From: Euptelea pleiosperma
Taxonomy: Eukaryota; Streptophyta; Magnoliopsida; Ranunculales; Eupteleaceae
Reading direction: 5' to 3'
DNA: 64,000 nt
Assembly: GCA_035048495.1 (NCBI GenBank)
Contig: CM068553.1
Coordinates: forward strand, 8,363,259-8,427,258
Under the pieces are notes generated by a model, which was not told the origin of the DNA, did no database searches, and saw only the letters and a program-made list of their open reading frames with translations. Positions 12,035 to 23,154 of the stretch are shown here, in pieces (position 1 is the stretch's first letter; each line of letters begins with the position of its first letter). The translations under genes were made by a program, and so were the position numbers.

Positions 12035-12316
12035 AAAAAAAAGTATGATGCCTACTATCTAAACTAACCTCTCTCTTGTATTCTGGCCATATTCACCGTT
12101 CGATGTTGTATTGGTACTATCTGGGTCTGATTAGAAATCTTATCCAGATCACTATCTAGTGTTCAAGTTATTGTTTCAAACGTTAAATGGAAAACATTCG
12201 TAAAATTGATTAAACTTAACAGTAGTGTTATCTCCCACTATAATGAGTTTTCATTTCAATTGAAATATTGGCGATCTAGAAGTCTGAATCTAAAACGAAA
12301 AGTTATTTGTGATTAG

Positions 12317-14683
12317 AGAGCTCGTGGTTAGAGAGAGCCATAGAGGAGGAGGTCCTCAAAGGCTATTAAAGAGCTATCGGGTGATAAGTCCCCGGGCCCA
12401 GATGGCTTTACCTTGGCTTTCTTCAGTTAGTGCTGGTCCATTGTAGGCGGAGACGTCATGGCTGCTGTGGAGGATTTCCACAAGGAAGGAATCTTAGACC
12501 GCTGGTCCAACACCACCTTCTTGGTCCTCATTCCCAAGAAGCAAGGAGCAGTGGACATAGCTGATTTTAGACCGATCAGTTGGGTGAGCAGTTTCTATAA
12601 GATTTTGGCCAAAGTCCTAGCATCAAGAGTCAAAAATGTCCTACATAAGGTGATATCCCCCTCGCAGGGGGCCTTTGTCTACGGTAGGCAGATTTTGGAC
12701 GGAGTCCTTGTGGATAACGAGTGCATCGACGAGAGGATCAGATCCGGGAATCCAGGCCTTGTTTGCAAAATCGACTTGCAAAAGGCTTATGACCACGTGA
12801 GCTGGGATTTCCTAGACTACATTCTTCAAAGGATGGGTTTTGGCCATATTTGGAAAAAGTGGATCAGCAAGTGCATTACCTCGGTGTCTTTCTTGGTCCT
12901 GGTTAATGGTTCCCCTGCAGGTTTCTTTCGTAATTCAAGGGGTTTGAGACAAGGGGATCCTCTATCTCCTTTTCTCTTTATCATTGTGGTGGAAGCTTTG
13001 AGCAGATTAATTGACAAAGCCACCAACCTAGGCATGCTGAAAGGTTTCAAAGTTGGTGTTTTAGGCCCTATGATCTCCCACTTGCAGTTTGTAGACTATA
13101 CGCTTATATTTTTGGAGGCTGATAAGGATCAATGCATCACATTGAAAGGTCTTCTGGTGTGTTTTGAAGCGGCGTCAGGTCTGAAAGTCAACTTTTCTAA
13201 AAGCAAAGTATACCAGGTCGGCAATGCAGCAGACACCCCTATCCTTGCTTCATATCTGGGGGTTGCCACAGCATCCCTCCCAACTTCTTACTTGGGACTT
13301 CCCCTTGGAGCAGCCTACAGGTCTAAGTCTCTGTGGGACCCAGTCATCGAGAGATGCCAGAAGAGGCTTGCAGTGTGGCAGGCTAGTTCTTATCAAGAGT
13401 ACTCTCTCTAATCTCCCTACCTACTTCTTGTCCCTGTTTGCAATGCCAGTCAAGTGTGATCAGAAAAATAGAGAAGATGATCAGGCGGTTTCTTTGGTTT
13501 GGCCAAGCGGAAGGTTCCGGATTCCCATTAGTGGACTGGAGGTTCGTTTGTTCCCCCAAGAAAGCTGGTGGCTTAGGTGTTAAGAATCTCAAAATTATGA
13601 ATCAAGCTATGCTTGGGAAATGGTTATGGAGATTCGCCATGGAACTAGACAGTCTATTGAGGAAGGTTATTGAGGCCAGGCATGGTGCTGATTTGCTGGG
13701 TTGGTTTAACAGCATAGTCCGCACTCCTTTTGGCTGTGGCGTGTGGAGAGGTATCCAAAAGATGATGGCCATATTCTCGGAGGGTATTAGATTCAAGATT
13801 GGTAAAGGGAACAAGGTGAGTTTCTTCGTGGAACCTTGGTCTGAGACGTCATCTTAATGACTGGGAGATTCCTGGCTTAGCAACTATCCTTCATAAGCTG
13901 GAAGGTGTAGTGATGGATAGTTCCAGGGAGGATGTCATATGCTGGGCTTGGTCCTCGGATGGGGCTTTCTCGGTCCGATCCTTCTATGCGTGGTTGGATA
14001 GCAAGTGGAGATACACCACGAATCAGCTGATCCCTTTCTGGAGTGAGGATTACCCAGTGGCTAGAGTGTGGGGGATGAAAGTTCCGTCAAGGGTGGTTGC
14101 TTTCTTTGTGTGGACTACATCTCTAGAAAAGATCCTCACCATGGACAACCTGATCAAACGTAGCTGGGTGATGGCTAACTATTGCATCATGTGCAAAGAA
14201 GTGGGGGAATCTGTTAACCACCTTCTTCTTCATTGTAAGCTAGCCAGGGATGTGTGGGGCATATTCTTTAGTGCTTTTGGCATTTATTGGACTCTCCCGG
14301 CCTCAGTCTTGCAGACTATCAAGAGCTGGTCTACCATATGTTTTTCTCCATGTGGGCGCAGACTTTGGAGCCTGTTACCTTTTGCAGTTTGGTGGGGCCT
14401 TTGGTTGGAACGCAATAGGAAAATTTTCGAAGGCAAAGAGGTGGCCATCCAGAACATTGTTATCAACATCAAAGGTCTTATCTTCTTCTGGGCAAAGTTG
14501 TTCGAGGAATGTAAAGGGTTAACATTCGAAGACATGGTCTTTAGGTGGGAGGCTATTATGTGTAGAGGTAGTTAGCTTTCGGTGTCGCTGTCTTTTCTCT
14601 CCGGAGGTCTCCTCGACCTCCGCGAGCCTTGTAGCAGTCCCCATTATGCAATATATCTTTGACCTTGTCAAAAATAAAATAAA
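12317..14683 (+). mobile_element. 5'-truncated L1-type LINE, 2.37 kb, with 12-bp target duplication
   Basis: The element lies between two exact copies of ATTTGTGATTAG (12305-12316 and 14684-14695) and ends in an A-rich tail. This is the expected product of target-primed reverse transcription. Its 5' end is cut within ORF2, just before the reverse transcriptase. It sits in the first intron of the SOC1-like gene, in the same orientation. Confidence 0.92.
12335..14574 (+). pseudogene. LINE ORF2 remnant: reverse transcriptase plus zf-RVT
   Basis: The frame opens with LSGDKSPGPDGFT and has an early stop (FFS*CW) at about 12430. From 12458 it reads the reverse-transcriptase blocks FRPISWVSSFYKILAKVLA, SQGAFVYGRQILD, CKIDLQKAYDHVSWDFL, GLRQGDPLSPFLF and LQFVDYTLIF. 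The catalytic FADD motif has become FVDY, so the active site is lost. A frameshift near 13385 moves the rest (IRKIEKMIRRFLWFGQ) to another frame (13438-13857). A further break leads to the zf-RVT part at 13910-14575, with YCIMCKEVGESVNHLLLHC and WWGLWLERNRKIFEGK. The copy is inactive. Confidence 0.9.
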
Positions 14684-15218
14684 ATTTGTGATTAGCAAAT
14701 ATAAGACAGTACCATACCAACCTGGGAAGCCTCAGGTGTGCGCTACAATAGCTCATTGCAAATGGATTTCTAAGGCTGTGGTTACCTATTTTGGATTCCT
14801 GAAGCCATGTCAAGGGGTATTAAAGGGTCTTAGTCCAGTTTAAGAAAATTGGCCATGTATGTTCTGGTTTCCGATATGTTCACAAGTGCTCGATCATTAC
14901 TAAAAATTATCTGGACTTGGACTAAATCTTGTAAGGACTTACAGTCGTATTGATATGAAACAGTTATAATGTTTAAATGTTCATTTGTCTTTTTTAAGGT
15001 TGGTAGCTAGGTTATGTCAACCAATGAACTACGAGTTTGAGTCCAAAATGTTGAGGCCAAGCCAGTATATTGTCACGGTTAATCCAAATTTAGATTTAAA
15101 TCTTATTTGCATCGTCAGTTACTGTTATGGTCTGATTCAATATTGCAATGCGCCTGCTTTCTTTACCTTAGAAATCATACTGATTGATCATTACCTGTTG
15201 TTTTTTGGGATGCTTCAG

Positions 15219-18200
15219 CATGCACAAGACGATAGAACGCTATCAAAGGTATGCAAAAGACTTCCAAATCAGCCACAAAGCAGTTGAACAAAATATGCAG
15301 GTTAGCCCTCCTTCTCTGGCTATATGAATCTTATTCTCTGAAGATCATGCGTCATATTTTTAAGAAGAAATGGGTGGTTCCACTTTCCATGATCTCCTTA
15401 CACAGCTTGAAATATCAATTTTTTTTTTTTATCATTAATGATCTTGTTACTTTCCTAAACATATGTGATATGAGAACCAGTAACACTCGTATTGATTGAG
15501 GAACCAACTAATGTGCGCCTTGGAAAAAGCAAAATCGCAACAAAGTCGTCCATAAAAATATTACCATGTTTGTTTGCCATATTCGGCTCATTGACTAAAA
15601 TCTAAGATAGCAAGGAACAGGTTCAGAGGATTTCATATCAACTACATTTAACTTTGTTCAGTTTATTAACTAGTGTCGGCAGTCAATAATGGTTCCAAGT
15701 ACATTAGCCATGAGAAGACGCTGTTATATATGTTAAAACTGTTGGTAATTTTAATCCATACAATACCGAATCGGATCTTCTATTTATTTATTGTTCAAAC
15801 ATATGTAGAACAACAAAAATTATGTATACAGTGCTAGGCATCACTTCACAATATAGTGTGAAAATTCCCAATACTGTTTCGTGAAGGCAATAGGGTAGCA
15901 AATCAGCTTGTCGATCAACAATGGCATTGTTGCACATTTGAACAACTTTTTGGTGAAGCTCCGTCATCTTCTGTGAGATGTTTCTATGTTGAGGATGGAA
16001 TAGGAATTCCACAACTTCATTTGTTATTGGTTTTTGCTATCGTGGAAGGTTGCCTCTTGTTGCACCTCTATCAGTCCATGGACTTCATCCCTCCAAACTG
16101 TGCTCTTATATCTTTTCGAGGACACTTCCAGTACCGTTTGTGTAAAACTAAGGGGGTGTTTGGATTGCCATTTTTCAAAAAATATTTATTTTAGAAAAAT
16201 GACTTTTCTAAAAATATATTTTTGAAAATATATTTTTCTTAATAAGGTTGTTTGGATCATCATTAATGCAAAATGTCTTTATCTTCTTTTAGTTGGCCCC
16301 ACCAATATAATGTCTTCATTTTTTTGGAAGGGGACTTCTATCTTAAACTGTTTCTTTGTTTATTATGTTCATTGAGCTAGCAAAATTTTAAAAAATCTTT
16401 TTTTAATTACTTGAAAAACAGCTTTCAGCTATTTTTTATAAAATGACTTTTTGACTTCAAAAATATATTTTTGTAGAATAAATACTTTATTAAAAATGGT
16501 CATCCAAACAATCTATTATTTTGAAAAAAGTCTTTTATGGAAAAAAAGACTTTTTCAAGTCTAAAAATGGCGATCCAAACACCCCCTAAGTGTACAATCC
16601 TGGTACCAGCACAACTGGTACATGTGCAGCGGTCACGCCTATATTCAATAACTCCTCTACCTATTTGCAAGTATCTGTTATGTAGGTAGCTAGAGAGTGA
16701 CTTTGGTGCTCCAAGATGTTTCTTCCGAATATGTGATGACGATCATCACTGTGAAGTTTCAGTTGGTCCCTGTACACAAAGATCTGATTGTTGTAAGCAT
16801 TTGTTCTTTAGGGGGTGACATCCTTGGAGCTCCAAGATTTTTCTTCTAACGGTGCAGCAATGATCATCACAGTGAAGTTATAGTTGAAGTTGGACAGAAT
16901 GTTGAGATGAGCTATAATATTCATCGAGCAGAAAGTTCTTAAAAGTGTTTGCTATGCTTAAGTTCTTAAAAGTGTTTGCTATGCTTTATATCGAAGCGTA
17001 AGACTTTACTTTGTGTACTCCATCTTACATCCCTTAGAACTATTTTTTCATGAGTAGGCAAGTGGGGTGGTTCGTGATTAAGATGGGTGTTGAAGGCAAG
17101 TATGTGGTGTCAATTCTTGAATGCATTGAATCTTGTCGGTGTTTCGAGGTATCCAAATCTTGGAACAGACCACAGGAGCATTCTAACTTCAGTAGAGATT
17201 TTGGCCTCAGCGAAGCTACTCCATTATCAATCAAAGATTTACTTTTGGCTTGGCAGTGTAAGGAATTTGATGGGCTAGGAAAGGTTGTGGGCTCTAACCC
17301 CGCTGGCTATCTGATGGGAAATTTGGATAGCGTAACTGCAGGGTCTTCGAGGGTAGGAAATCTTCCTTTGAAACACTTTTGTTAGAGATTACAAACCACA
17401 TTTTTGTAAGCATTTATTTTCATGGTTTCAAGTTTCGGCCGAAACCGAAACGTTTCGCAACGTTTCGGCCGAAACCGAAACGTTTTTCGCAACGTTTCGC
17501 CCGAAACTGAAATGTTTCGGTTTCGGTAGACAACGAAACCATATTGGTTTCACTTGGTTTCGTCCAAAACTGACCGAAACCAATTGAAACCAAGTTTAAC
17601 AGTACAAAATTTTCAATTGGTTTCAGTCAATTTCGGACAGAAACTACCGAAATTGTCGAAACGTTTTGGTTTCGCCCATAGACGAAACCGAAACGAAACT
17701 AACGACTTTGAACCATGTTTGATCTTTAGGGGGTGACAACCTTGGAGCTCCAAGATTTTTCTTCTAAAGGTGAGGCAATGATCATCACAGTGAACTTTAT
17801 AATTGAAGTTGGATAGAATGATGAGATGACCTATAAAATTTGTCTAGCAGAAAGGTTTTAGAGGTGTTTGCTATGCTTTTCTAGAAGTGCTTCATCCATC
17901 ATCGTATATCCCTTAGATCGATTTTTTCCCAATTAGGCAAGCAGGGTGGTTCGTGGGTGAAGATGGGTTTTGAAGCCAAGCTTGTGAGGCCAATTCTTGA
18001 TGGCATTGAATCTTGCTGGGATTTCGAGGTATCCAAATCTTGGAATGACCACAGGAGCGTTCTAACTTCAATTGCACGAACAAAATACTTACAAAAATTT
18101 TGATTCCACAAAAATGGATTCTGGTAAATCGTTGTATTATGTGTAAATCCAATGGAGAAAACACCGATCACTTACTATTGCATTGTGATTTTGCTACACA

Positions 18201-20816
18201 GATATGGTCATACTTTTTGGTTTAGGTGGGTGTTACTTGGGTTATGCCGGAGAAAATCGGAGCAATGTTGGGCGGTTGGCCAAAGATTAAGCTTTTAGAC
18301 CGGGGAAAAATCTTATGGCGGATGTGGTCATTTGGGGATTGTGGTGGGAAAGAAATCGAAGGATATTCAAAGGAGAAGAAAATACACTTCAGGATACCAT
18401 CATTAGTATTAAGGCATCCATTTACAGTTGGGGTAGTATCTCACCAGAGATGAGGGGTTGTTTCTTTTCTGAAAATAGTGTTTAGATTCGAAGCCTTGTT
18501 GTCTAGTTAGTTTGCCTTTAATCTTCTCTTTCTGTTTTCTCTTTTTTTGTACTTCGAGATCTTCTCAATCTCTTTCTTTAATTCCAATCTACTTGACTTA
18601 TAAAAAAAAAGTTGTCGCCACCAATTCCATTGGCAAACCATTAGACTTTAGGTGGTGCATCTGAGATCCATTAAATAGTAAGAAGCTAGGAGCATTGCTG
18701 TATAATGTAGCCTTGCAAGCTTATCACCATTGTTTGCATCTTTAAAGACTCTTTTGGTTCCGTTCTTTCCAAGTTTTAAATCAAATTGATTATATCATGC
18801 ATGCAAGAAACACGATTTCCTGATTTTTCTACAATAACTGGTTCTCCATGAAGCATTTGAAATTCGAAGCTGCGAACATGGCGAAGAACATCGAGTTTCT
18901 TGAAGTTGCTAAACGGTACTCAAAACCTTTGCACCTATACTACTATTTGGTTATCCTATTTAATGTCAAAGTTCTGGTTTAAGTGGTCTTAAAACTTTGA
19001 AATTGGGATTCTCTAGGAAGCTCTTGGGAGAAGGTTTGGGATCATCTTCAATTGAGGAACTACAACAGGTGGAGAACCAGTTAGAGCGAAGCCTAAGCAA
19101 CATCAGAGCGAAGAAGGTATGTAAACCATAAATACTTGATTTCACAAAATCAAAATCTCACTAAAGCTATATAATTGAATATTAACATACTGGATTTTGT
19201 CTAAATTTCAGACTCAATTATTTAAAGAGAAGATTGAGCAACTACAACAAAAGGTAAACTGTATACGGTTAATGAAATTTATGCGCTAATATTACATTGG
19301 CAGAGCCTGTGTTGCATGGACACGGACACGGGTATTGGAGTCCGACGTGGATACGAGGTGTTGGACTTGGCAAACCCAAAAAAAAGGATTCAGGGGACTC
19401 GGCTGAATATTTAATTATTAATTTATTTTTATTTTGTAACGACGAACCCGTGGTAAAATATTGTGATTTTCTTGGTAGATTTTGGTAGGGTTTTTACCAG
19501 ATCTTAGAAGCAAAATCCTATTCTCTCTCTCCCATGGAGGAGTTCAAACCCTAAATTTCCCTATATTGAATATTAGGGTCCCAAGCGAGTTGGTGTCTGA
19601 ATCCGTGTCCACACGTAGGGACCTGCTGGTTTGAAGAGTCCATGCAACACAGTAGAGCATGGTTGGGATGGTTAGAGCAAAGTTATGTTCAGAGATGCAC
19701 TTATCTAATGCATATTAGCAATGCTAAAATTACTGTTTTCATAAAATTCAGGAGAAAATCCTATTGGAGGAAAATGCAAAGTTAAGTGACAAGGTAAACT
19801 GTTTTTTTTTTTTGAAGTTTTTATGAATCTCTTTGCAGAAAGAAATTTGAGGTGGTATGAACTACTGTGTTGCAGTATGAAAATTCATGCATGGGTCCTA
19901 CTCTGTTCATCATCCATCGAAATCAAGTGGTCAGAGGACATCTGATTATACTTTCTAGTGCACATCTCCAAGATTGGAAATCATTGAAATCGGAGAAAAT
20001 GCATGAGCTTTCATACTGCAGTACATTGCGCAATACCGCCTCAAGGAAACATTGAACGTTTTCATAACCTTGTTTTTATTAAGGGTATGTTTGATTGCAA
20101 GAACATTTCCTTTTCCCATGGAAACTTTTCATGGGAAAATGCACCTGATAACGCCGTTTGATTGCACCAGCCAAAACAAGCAATTTTCAATTATGTGAGA
20201 AAATAAGGGTGGATGGATTTTCATGGAAACGAATTCTCACATATATGGAATGGAAATGAATTCCAGGCTTGGATGGGAAAACTCACTTTCTCGATATAAT
20301 TTTCCAAATTTAAAATGGCTATCAAACAAGGGAAATTTAGCAATCAAACACACCCTAAAAGAAAAATCATAGAACAATGCTTACTGATAGATTTTGTAAT
20401 TGGTTTTCAGTGTGGGGTGCAACCAAAGCAAGCTCAACAGAAGGAAATTGTGCTTTACAGTCAAAATAGTCCAAATTCTGAGGTGGGAGATTCGAACTGT
20501 TCATCGAACTTTCATACTGCATGCAGTACATTATGCAATACCGCCTCGAGGAAGAATTGAACAGACATAATTTTTATAGACTGGTGATTGATAGATTTTG
20601 TAATTGATTTTCCAGTGTGGGGTGCAACAAAATCAAGTCTCACCTCAGCAAAAGGAACTTGTGCCATACAGTCAAAGTAGTCCGGATTCGGAGGTGGAGA
20701 CAGAATTGTTCATCGGAAGGCCGGAAAGGGGAAGTAGTCGCTACCCATTTGCAAGGTTCACGATCGGTGATGAAAAAGTGTACACGACACAAATCGACAT
20801 CGAGGAAAGGCATTGA
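15219..20816 (+). CDS. SOC1: SOC1/TM3-clade MIKC MADS-box gene, exons 2-7 (MADS exon not in window)
   Basis: MIKC-type transcription factor of the group promoting the floral transition. Exons with GT-AG junctions: 15219-15300 (82 bp), 18854-18915 (62), 19017-19116 (100), 19212-19253 (42), 19752-19793 (42) and a terminal exon at 20616-20816. The lengths 82/62/100/42/42 are the classic MIKC pattern and the frame is open throughout. The I region reads MHKTIERYQRYAKDFQ. The K domain reads HLKFEAANMAKNIEFLEVAK, LLGEGLGSSSIEELQQVE and TQLFKEKIEQLQQKEK. The C-terminus has the SOC1 motif SEVETELFIGRPERGSSR and ends at TGA 20814-20816. The DNA-binding MADS exon is not recognisable upstream, so intron 1 is either over 15 kb long or the 5' part is lost. 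Introns hold LINEs and MITEs. The symbol is clade-level; the AGL14/AGL19 lineage is equally possible. Confidence 0.9.
16152..16586. mobile_element. Tourist/PIF-Harbinger MITE, 435 bp
   Basis: Inverted termini GGGGGTGTTTGGATTGCCAT and, reversed, GGGGGTGTTTGGATCGCCAT are flanked by TAA at 16149-16151 and 16587-16589. The interior is AT-rich and non-coding. It lies in intron 2 of the SOC1-like gene. Confidence 0.95.
16686..18065. repeat. Local direct duplication in intron 2 of the MADS gene
   Basis: Two copies of one unit. Copy 1 spans about 16790-17165. Copy 2 spans about 17403-18065 and contains a 297-bp insertion. Shared text includes CTTGGAGCTCCAAGATTTTT, ATGATCATCACAGTGAA, TGTTTGCTATGCTT and TTTCGAGGTATCCAAATCTT. 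A weaker third piece lies at 16686-16790. The unit encodes nothing recognisable. Confidence 0.85.
17421..17717. mobile_element. Palindromic hAT-like MITE, 297 bp
   Basis: The ends CATGGTTTCAAGTTTCGGCC and, reversed, CATGGTTCAAAGTCG match the CAxGGTTTxAA termini of the elements at 28121 and 28422. The interior repeats CGGCCGAAACCGAAACGTTT in both orientations. Copy 1 of the surrounding duplication has CATTTGTTCTTTAG at this place, which serves as the empty site. The flanks TTTATTTT and TTTGATCT fit a decayed 8-bp duplication. Confidence 0.75.
18080..18612 (+). pseudogene. LINE 3' remnant (zf-RVT) in intron 2 of the MADS gene
   Basis: Around 18090-18225 the translation reads LVNRCIMCKSNGENTDHLLL then HCDFATQIWSYF, a zf-RVT zinc-binding motif. 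The 'W.LWWERNRRIFKG' part at about 18320-18380 needs frame changes. The 3' tail ends TTGACTTATAAAAAAAAA at about 18612. The 5' limit is unclear because it merges with the local duplication. Confidence 0.8.
19307..19652. mobile_element. Short inverted-repeat element (MITE) in intron 5 of the MADS gene
   Basis: The ends CTGTGTTGCATGGAC and GTCCATGCAACACAG are exact inverted repeats 346 bp apart. AGAGC lies beside both ends, suggesting a short target duplication. CGGACACGG and CCGTGTCC motifs recur inside the ends. Superfamily not assigned. Confidence 0.7.
19876..20560 (+). pseudogene. Extra terminal-exon copies of the SOC1-like gene
   Basis: Besides the intact last exon at 20616-20816, a close copy lies 205 bp upstream at 20411-20560. 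It has the same acceptor context (TTGTAATTGGTTTTCAG, then TGTGGGGTGCAAC). It is open in the same phase and reads CGVQPKQAQQKEIVLYSQNS, but loses the ETELFIG motif through a small frame change and ends at another TGA. A third candidate at 19876-20055, after a TTGCAG acceptor, shares only its 3' part with it (CTTTCATACTGC and CAATACCGCCTC, then TGA). These are either alternative last exons or decaying duplicates. Confidence 0.75.
20083..20355. mobile_element. Tourist-like MITE, 273 bp (family copy 1)
   Basis: Termini GGGTATGTTTGATTGCAAG and, reversed, GGGTGTGTTTGATTGCTAA are flanked by TAA at 20080-20082 and 20356-20358. The inner text (TGTGAGAAAATAAGGG, GAATTCTCACATATATGGAA) recurs in the copies at 49633 and 59636. 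It separates the first candidate last exon of the MADS gene from the next two. Confidence 0.93.
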
Positions 20817-20999
20817 AGTGTGACTGATTTCTATTTTTATGTTAAATAATTGCACTACATTATCTAATGCATAACATGCATGATGCAATTATATATGACT
20901 GAGTGTATGATTTCTAATTAAAAACACTCGTCTCTGTCGAATGAATAATATACAAAAATCATGGCACACTGAATTCTGATGTATCATTAATTGTTGTTG

Positions 21000-21780
21000 T
21001 AAAACAAATCGTATAAATCTCCTTAGGGTGTGTTTGGATTTACTTATTTTTCTGTCAAATGTGTTGATTTTTTTTTTTTTCTTAATTTGAATTGAAGAAG
21101 GTTGCCGTCACGATAGAACGAAGGCTAACTGTTTTTTAAATTGCATTTTTTAAATCACTAGGGTTGTAAACAGACTGACCACCAGTCTTTGTGTTCGCCT
21201 TGTTCCAAATTTAACAAATGGAAAAATTATAAATCAATTTCAACTACGGGTTGGTCTCCCGGTACTGGCCTTTTTTTCCCGTTATTTTCCCATTTTTCTG
21301 TCTTTGCCCGTGTGTTACAATCCGTTATAACTGAAAAATGGTAACACCCCCCAGTCCGTTGTACAATCCGTTTAGCATTTTTTTTTTTATATTAATTATA
21401 AAACGAGGCAATAGAAACAGCATATCAAACAAGAAATATGCTATTGCAGAAAAAATAAAAATAAGTTTTTTAATATATATAAAAAGATAAAAATGAGACC
21501 GTTTGGATCCTGTGACCTAATACGTGGGTCCCACTCTCACCTAACCTATATTTGACCTACTTTGACATGTGAGACCCACAAAAATTAAAAGAAAATGAAA
21601 TAAACTAGTTAATACAGTACCAAACGTTGCTAAATATTGATATGCACAAATTTTTGGTCAAGATAGTATTCGTCTGACTAAATATTCGCCGCGTACCAAA
21701 CAGGCCCGAACTTCTGCTTGGTGGGTGAGTTTGGTAGAGGAGTGCTGGGACTTGTGTAAGTCCAAGTCACACGTCATCAA
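21000..21780. repeat. Degenerate transposon remnants
   Basis: TTAGGGTGTGTTTGGATTTA near 21025 looks like a Harbinger terminus but has no matching partner. From about 21240 to 21375 the text GGTAACACCCCCCAGTCCGT is shared with the CGGCCGTTATAACGG-type elements at 28121 and 28422. No coding sequence was seen. Confidence 0.5.
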
Positions 21781-22262
21781 ATATAAATCTTGTGAACTAT
21801 GTGGAGGAAATTATTAATATTGTTTGTATTTTTAATTGGATTTATTTAATAAGAGTAATATGGGGTCGTGGACTTTCTACGCAGTCCAAAAATCAGTTGG
21901 TTGTCGTGTGGAGAGAATCCGTCCGCTAAACAAATGTGTAGCATACTCTTTCGAGTAATAATCAGCCTGATTGGTATCTTTTGCCATTTGATATTCATCA
22001 TGGGCTTCTTAAGTGGGCTTATGGATAACCACTTCCATGCCCACGATGAAAAAATGCTCAAAACCGATGGCTAGAAATCTTTGATTTTTGTTAAGTAGGT
22101 CCAACAAGGAATTGGCCAAATATTAATGTGTTAGTGGGCCCGATAGAGTGTGCCACATGGCCTTTTGGGAGACGTTGGTATTTAATGCTCGGTACACTAA
22201 ATTTTTGTGGTGGGGACAGTGCATAGTGGAGAGTGCAGAGAGCAAACCACCGATCATTAGAG

Positions 22263-22670
22263 GAGTAAAACTTGTGTCACAAGATGTTGTGACGGAAGCC
22301 GGTCACAGCACTCAATAGAGACACGTGGAACACGATCAGAGGGCGCGCTGACTGTATGGATGTTTGGCCAGTCCCTCCGTGGACATACAAACCAAAAATC
22401 AGCCTGATTGATGATTTACAACCTTTGGATTTTTGCACCCAAATAACTCCCAATAATGCTCAGATTCCTACCGTTAAAATCAACCCATGAAAATAACTTC
22501 AATCGAATCGGTTAGAAATCACTAATCAAGCTGATGTTTTGTATACCGGTCCACCGAGGGACTGGCCAAACATCCATACGGTCATCGTCCTCTGATAGTA
22601 TGCCACGTGGCTTGTATTAAATGCTGTGACCGGCTTCCAGTCACAACATCTTGTGATACAAGTTTTACTC
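22263..22670. mobile_element. Palindromic Mutator-like MITE, type A, 408 bp
   Basis: Left end GAGTAAAACTTGTGTCACAA; right end, reversed, GAGTAAAACTTGTATCACAA. They are flanked by a perfect 9-bp target duplication, TCATTAGAG, at 22254-22262 and 22671-22679. A 9-bp duplication points to the Mutator (MULE) superfamily. Almost the whole element folds on itself: the left half carries GTATGGATGTTTGGCCAGTC and CCAAAAATCAGCCTGATT, and the right half carries their reverse complements. It is the best-preserved reference copy of the family that fills 22-30 kb. Confidence 0.92.
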
Positions 22671-22674
22671 TCAT

Positions 22675-22860
22675 TAGAGCTACACCCATTTCTTACACCT
22701 TATTCTAACACCCGATGGTGGGGCCCACATGAAGATCATGTTGGACAATCTAACTATACATTGAGTCTTCCTTGCCGTGATAATCATCATCACCACAAAT
22801 CAGTCCATTCTATCAAAGCATATGTCTTCAAATATTTTCTTATTACACCATTCTATCGAT
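22675..22860. repeat. Half of a palindromic element with TAGAGCTACACCC end
   Basis: TAGAGCTACACCCATTTCTT begins a block (GATGGTGGGGCCCACATGAA, GATAATCATCATCACC) that resembles the complete element at 59107-59425. Its opposite half appears at about 23680-23972. Confidence 0.6.
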
Positions 22861-23154
22861 GAACTGTTTCTCAATGGAAAATGACCTAATAAGGCAAAGT
22901 AGAGTACTGTACGTAATAGGTAAAAAAGAAAAGAAAATTAGGGTCGGATTCTACGTAACGGAATCATCCAGGTGGGGGGTGGCGGCCATCTTGTTTCAAA
23001 CTGCAATTTCACATTTTGAGTGTGTATCCACCTCTAAACCGTGCTCCCACAAATCTCAGATCGCGCTCACAAGGACAATCACAGAGAAGATGGACAGGAT
23101 TCGTAGGCAGTTTTTTTTTTTTGCTATTTTTTCTTTGGTTTGGTTTAAAGAGGG

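Noticed and set aside
12458..13411. 317-codon reverse-transcriptase frame as a live gene
   Set aside because: The active-site box reads FVDY, the 5' end is truncated and the frame breaks at about 13385; it is a dead LINE.
15251..15499. 82-codon frame overlapping exon 2 of the MADS gene
   Set aside because: It is a shadow in another frame; the true exon is 15219-15300, 82 bp, in the MIKC phase.
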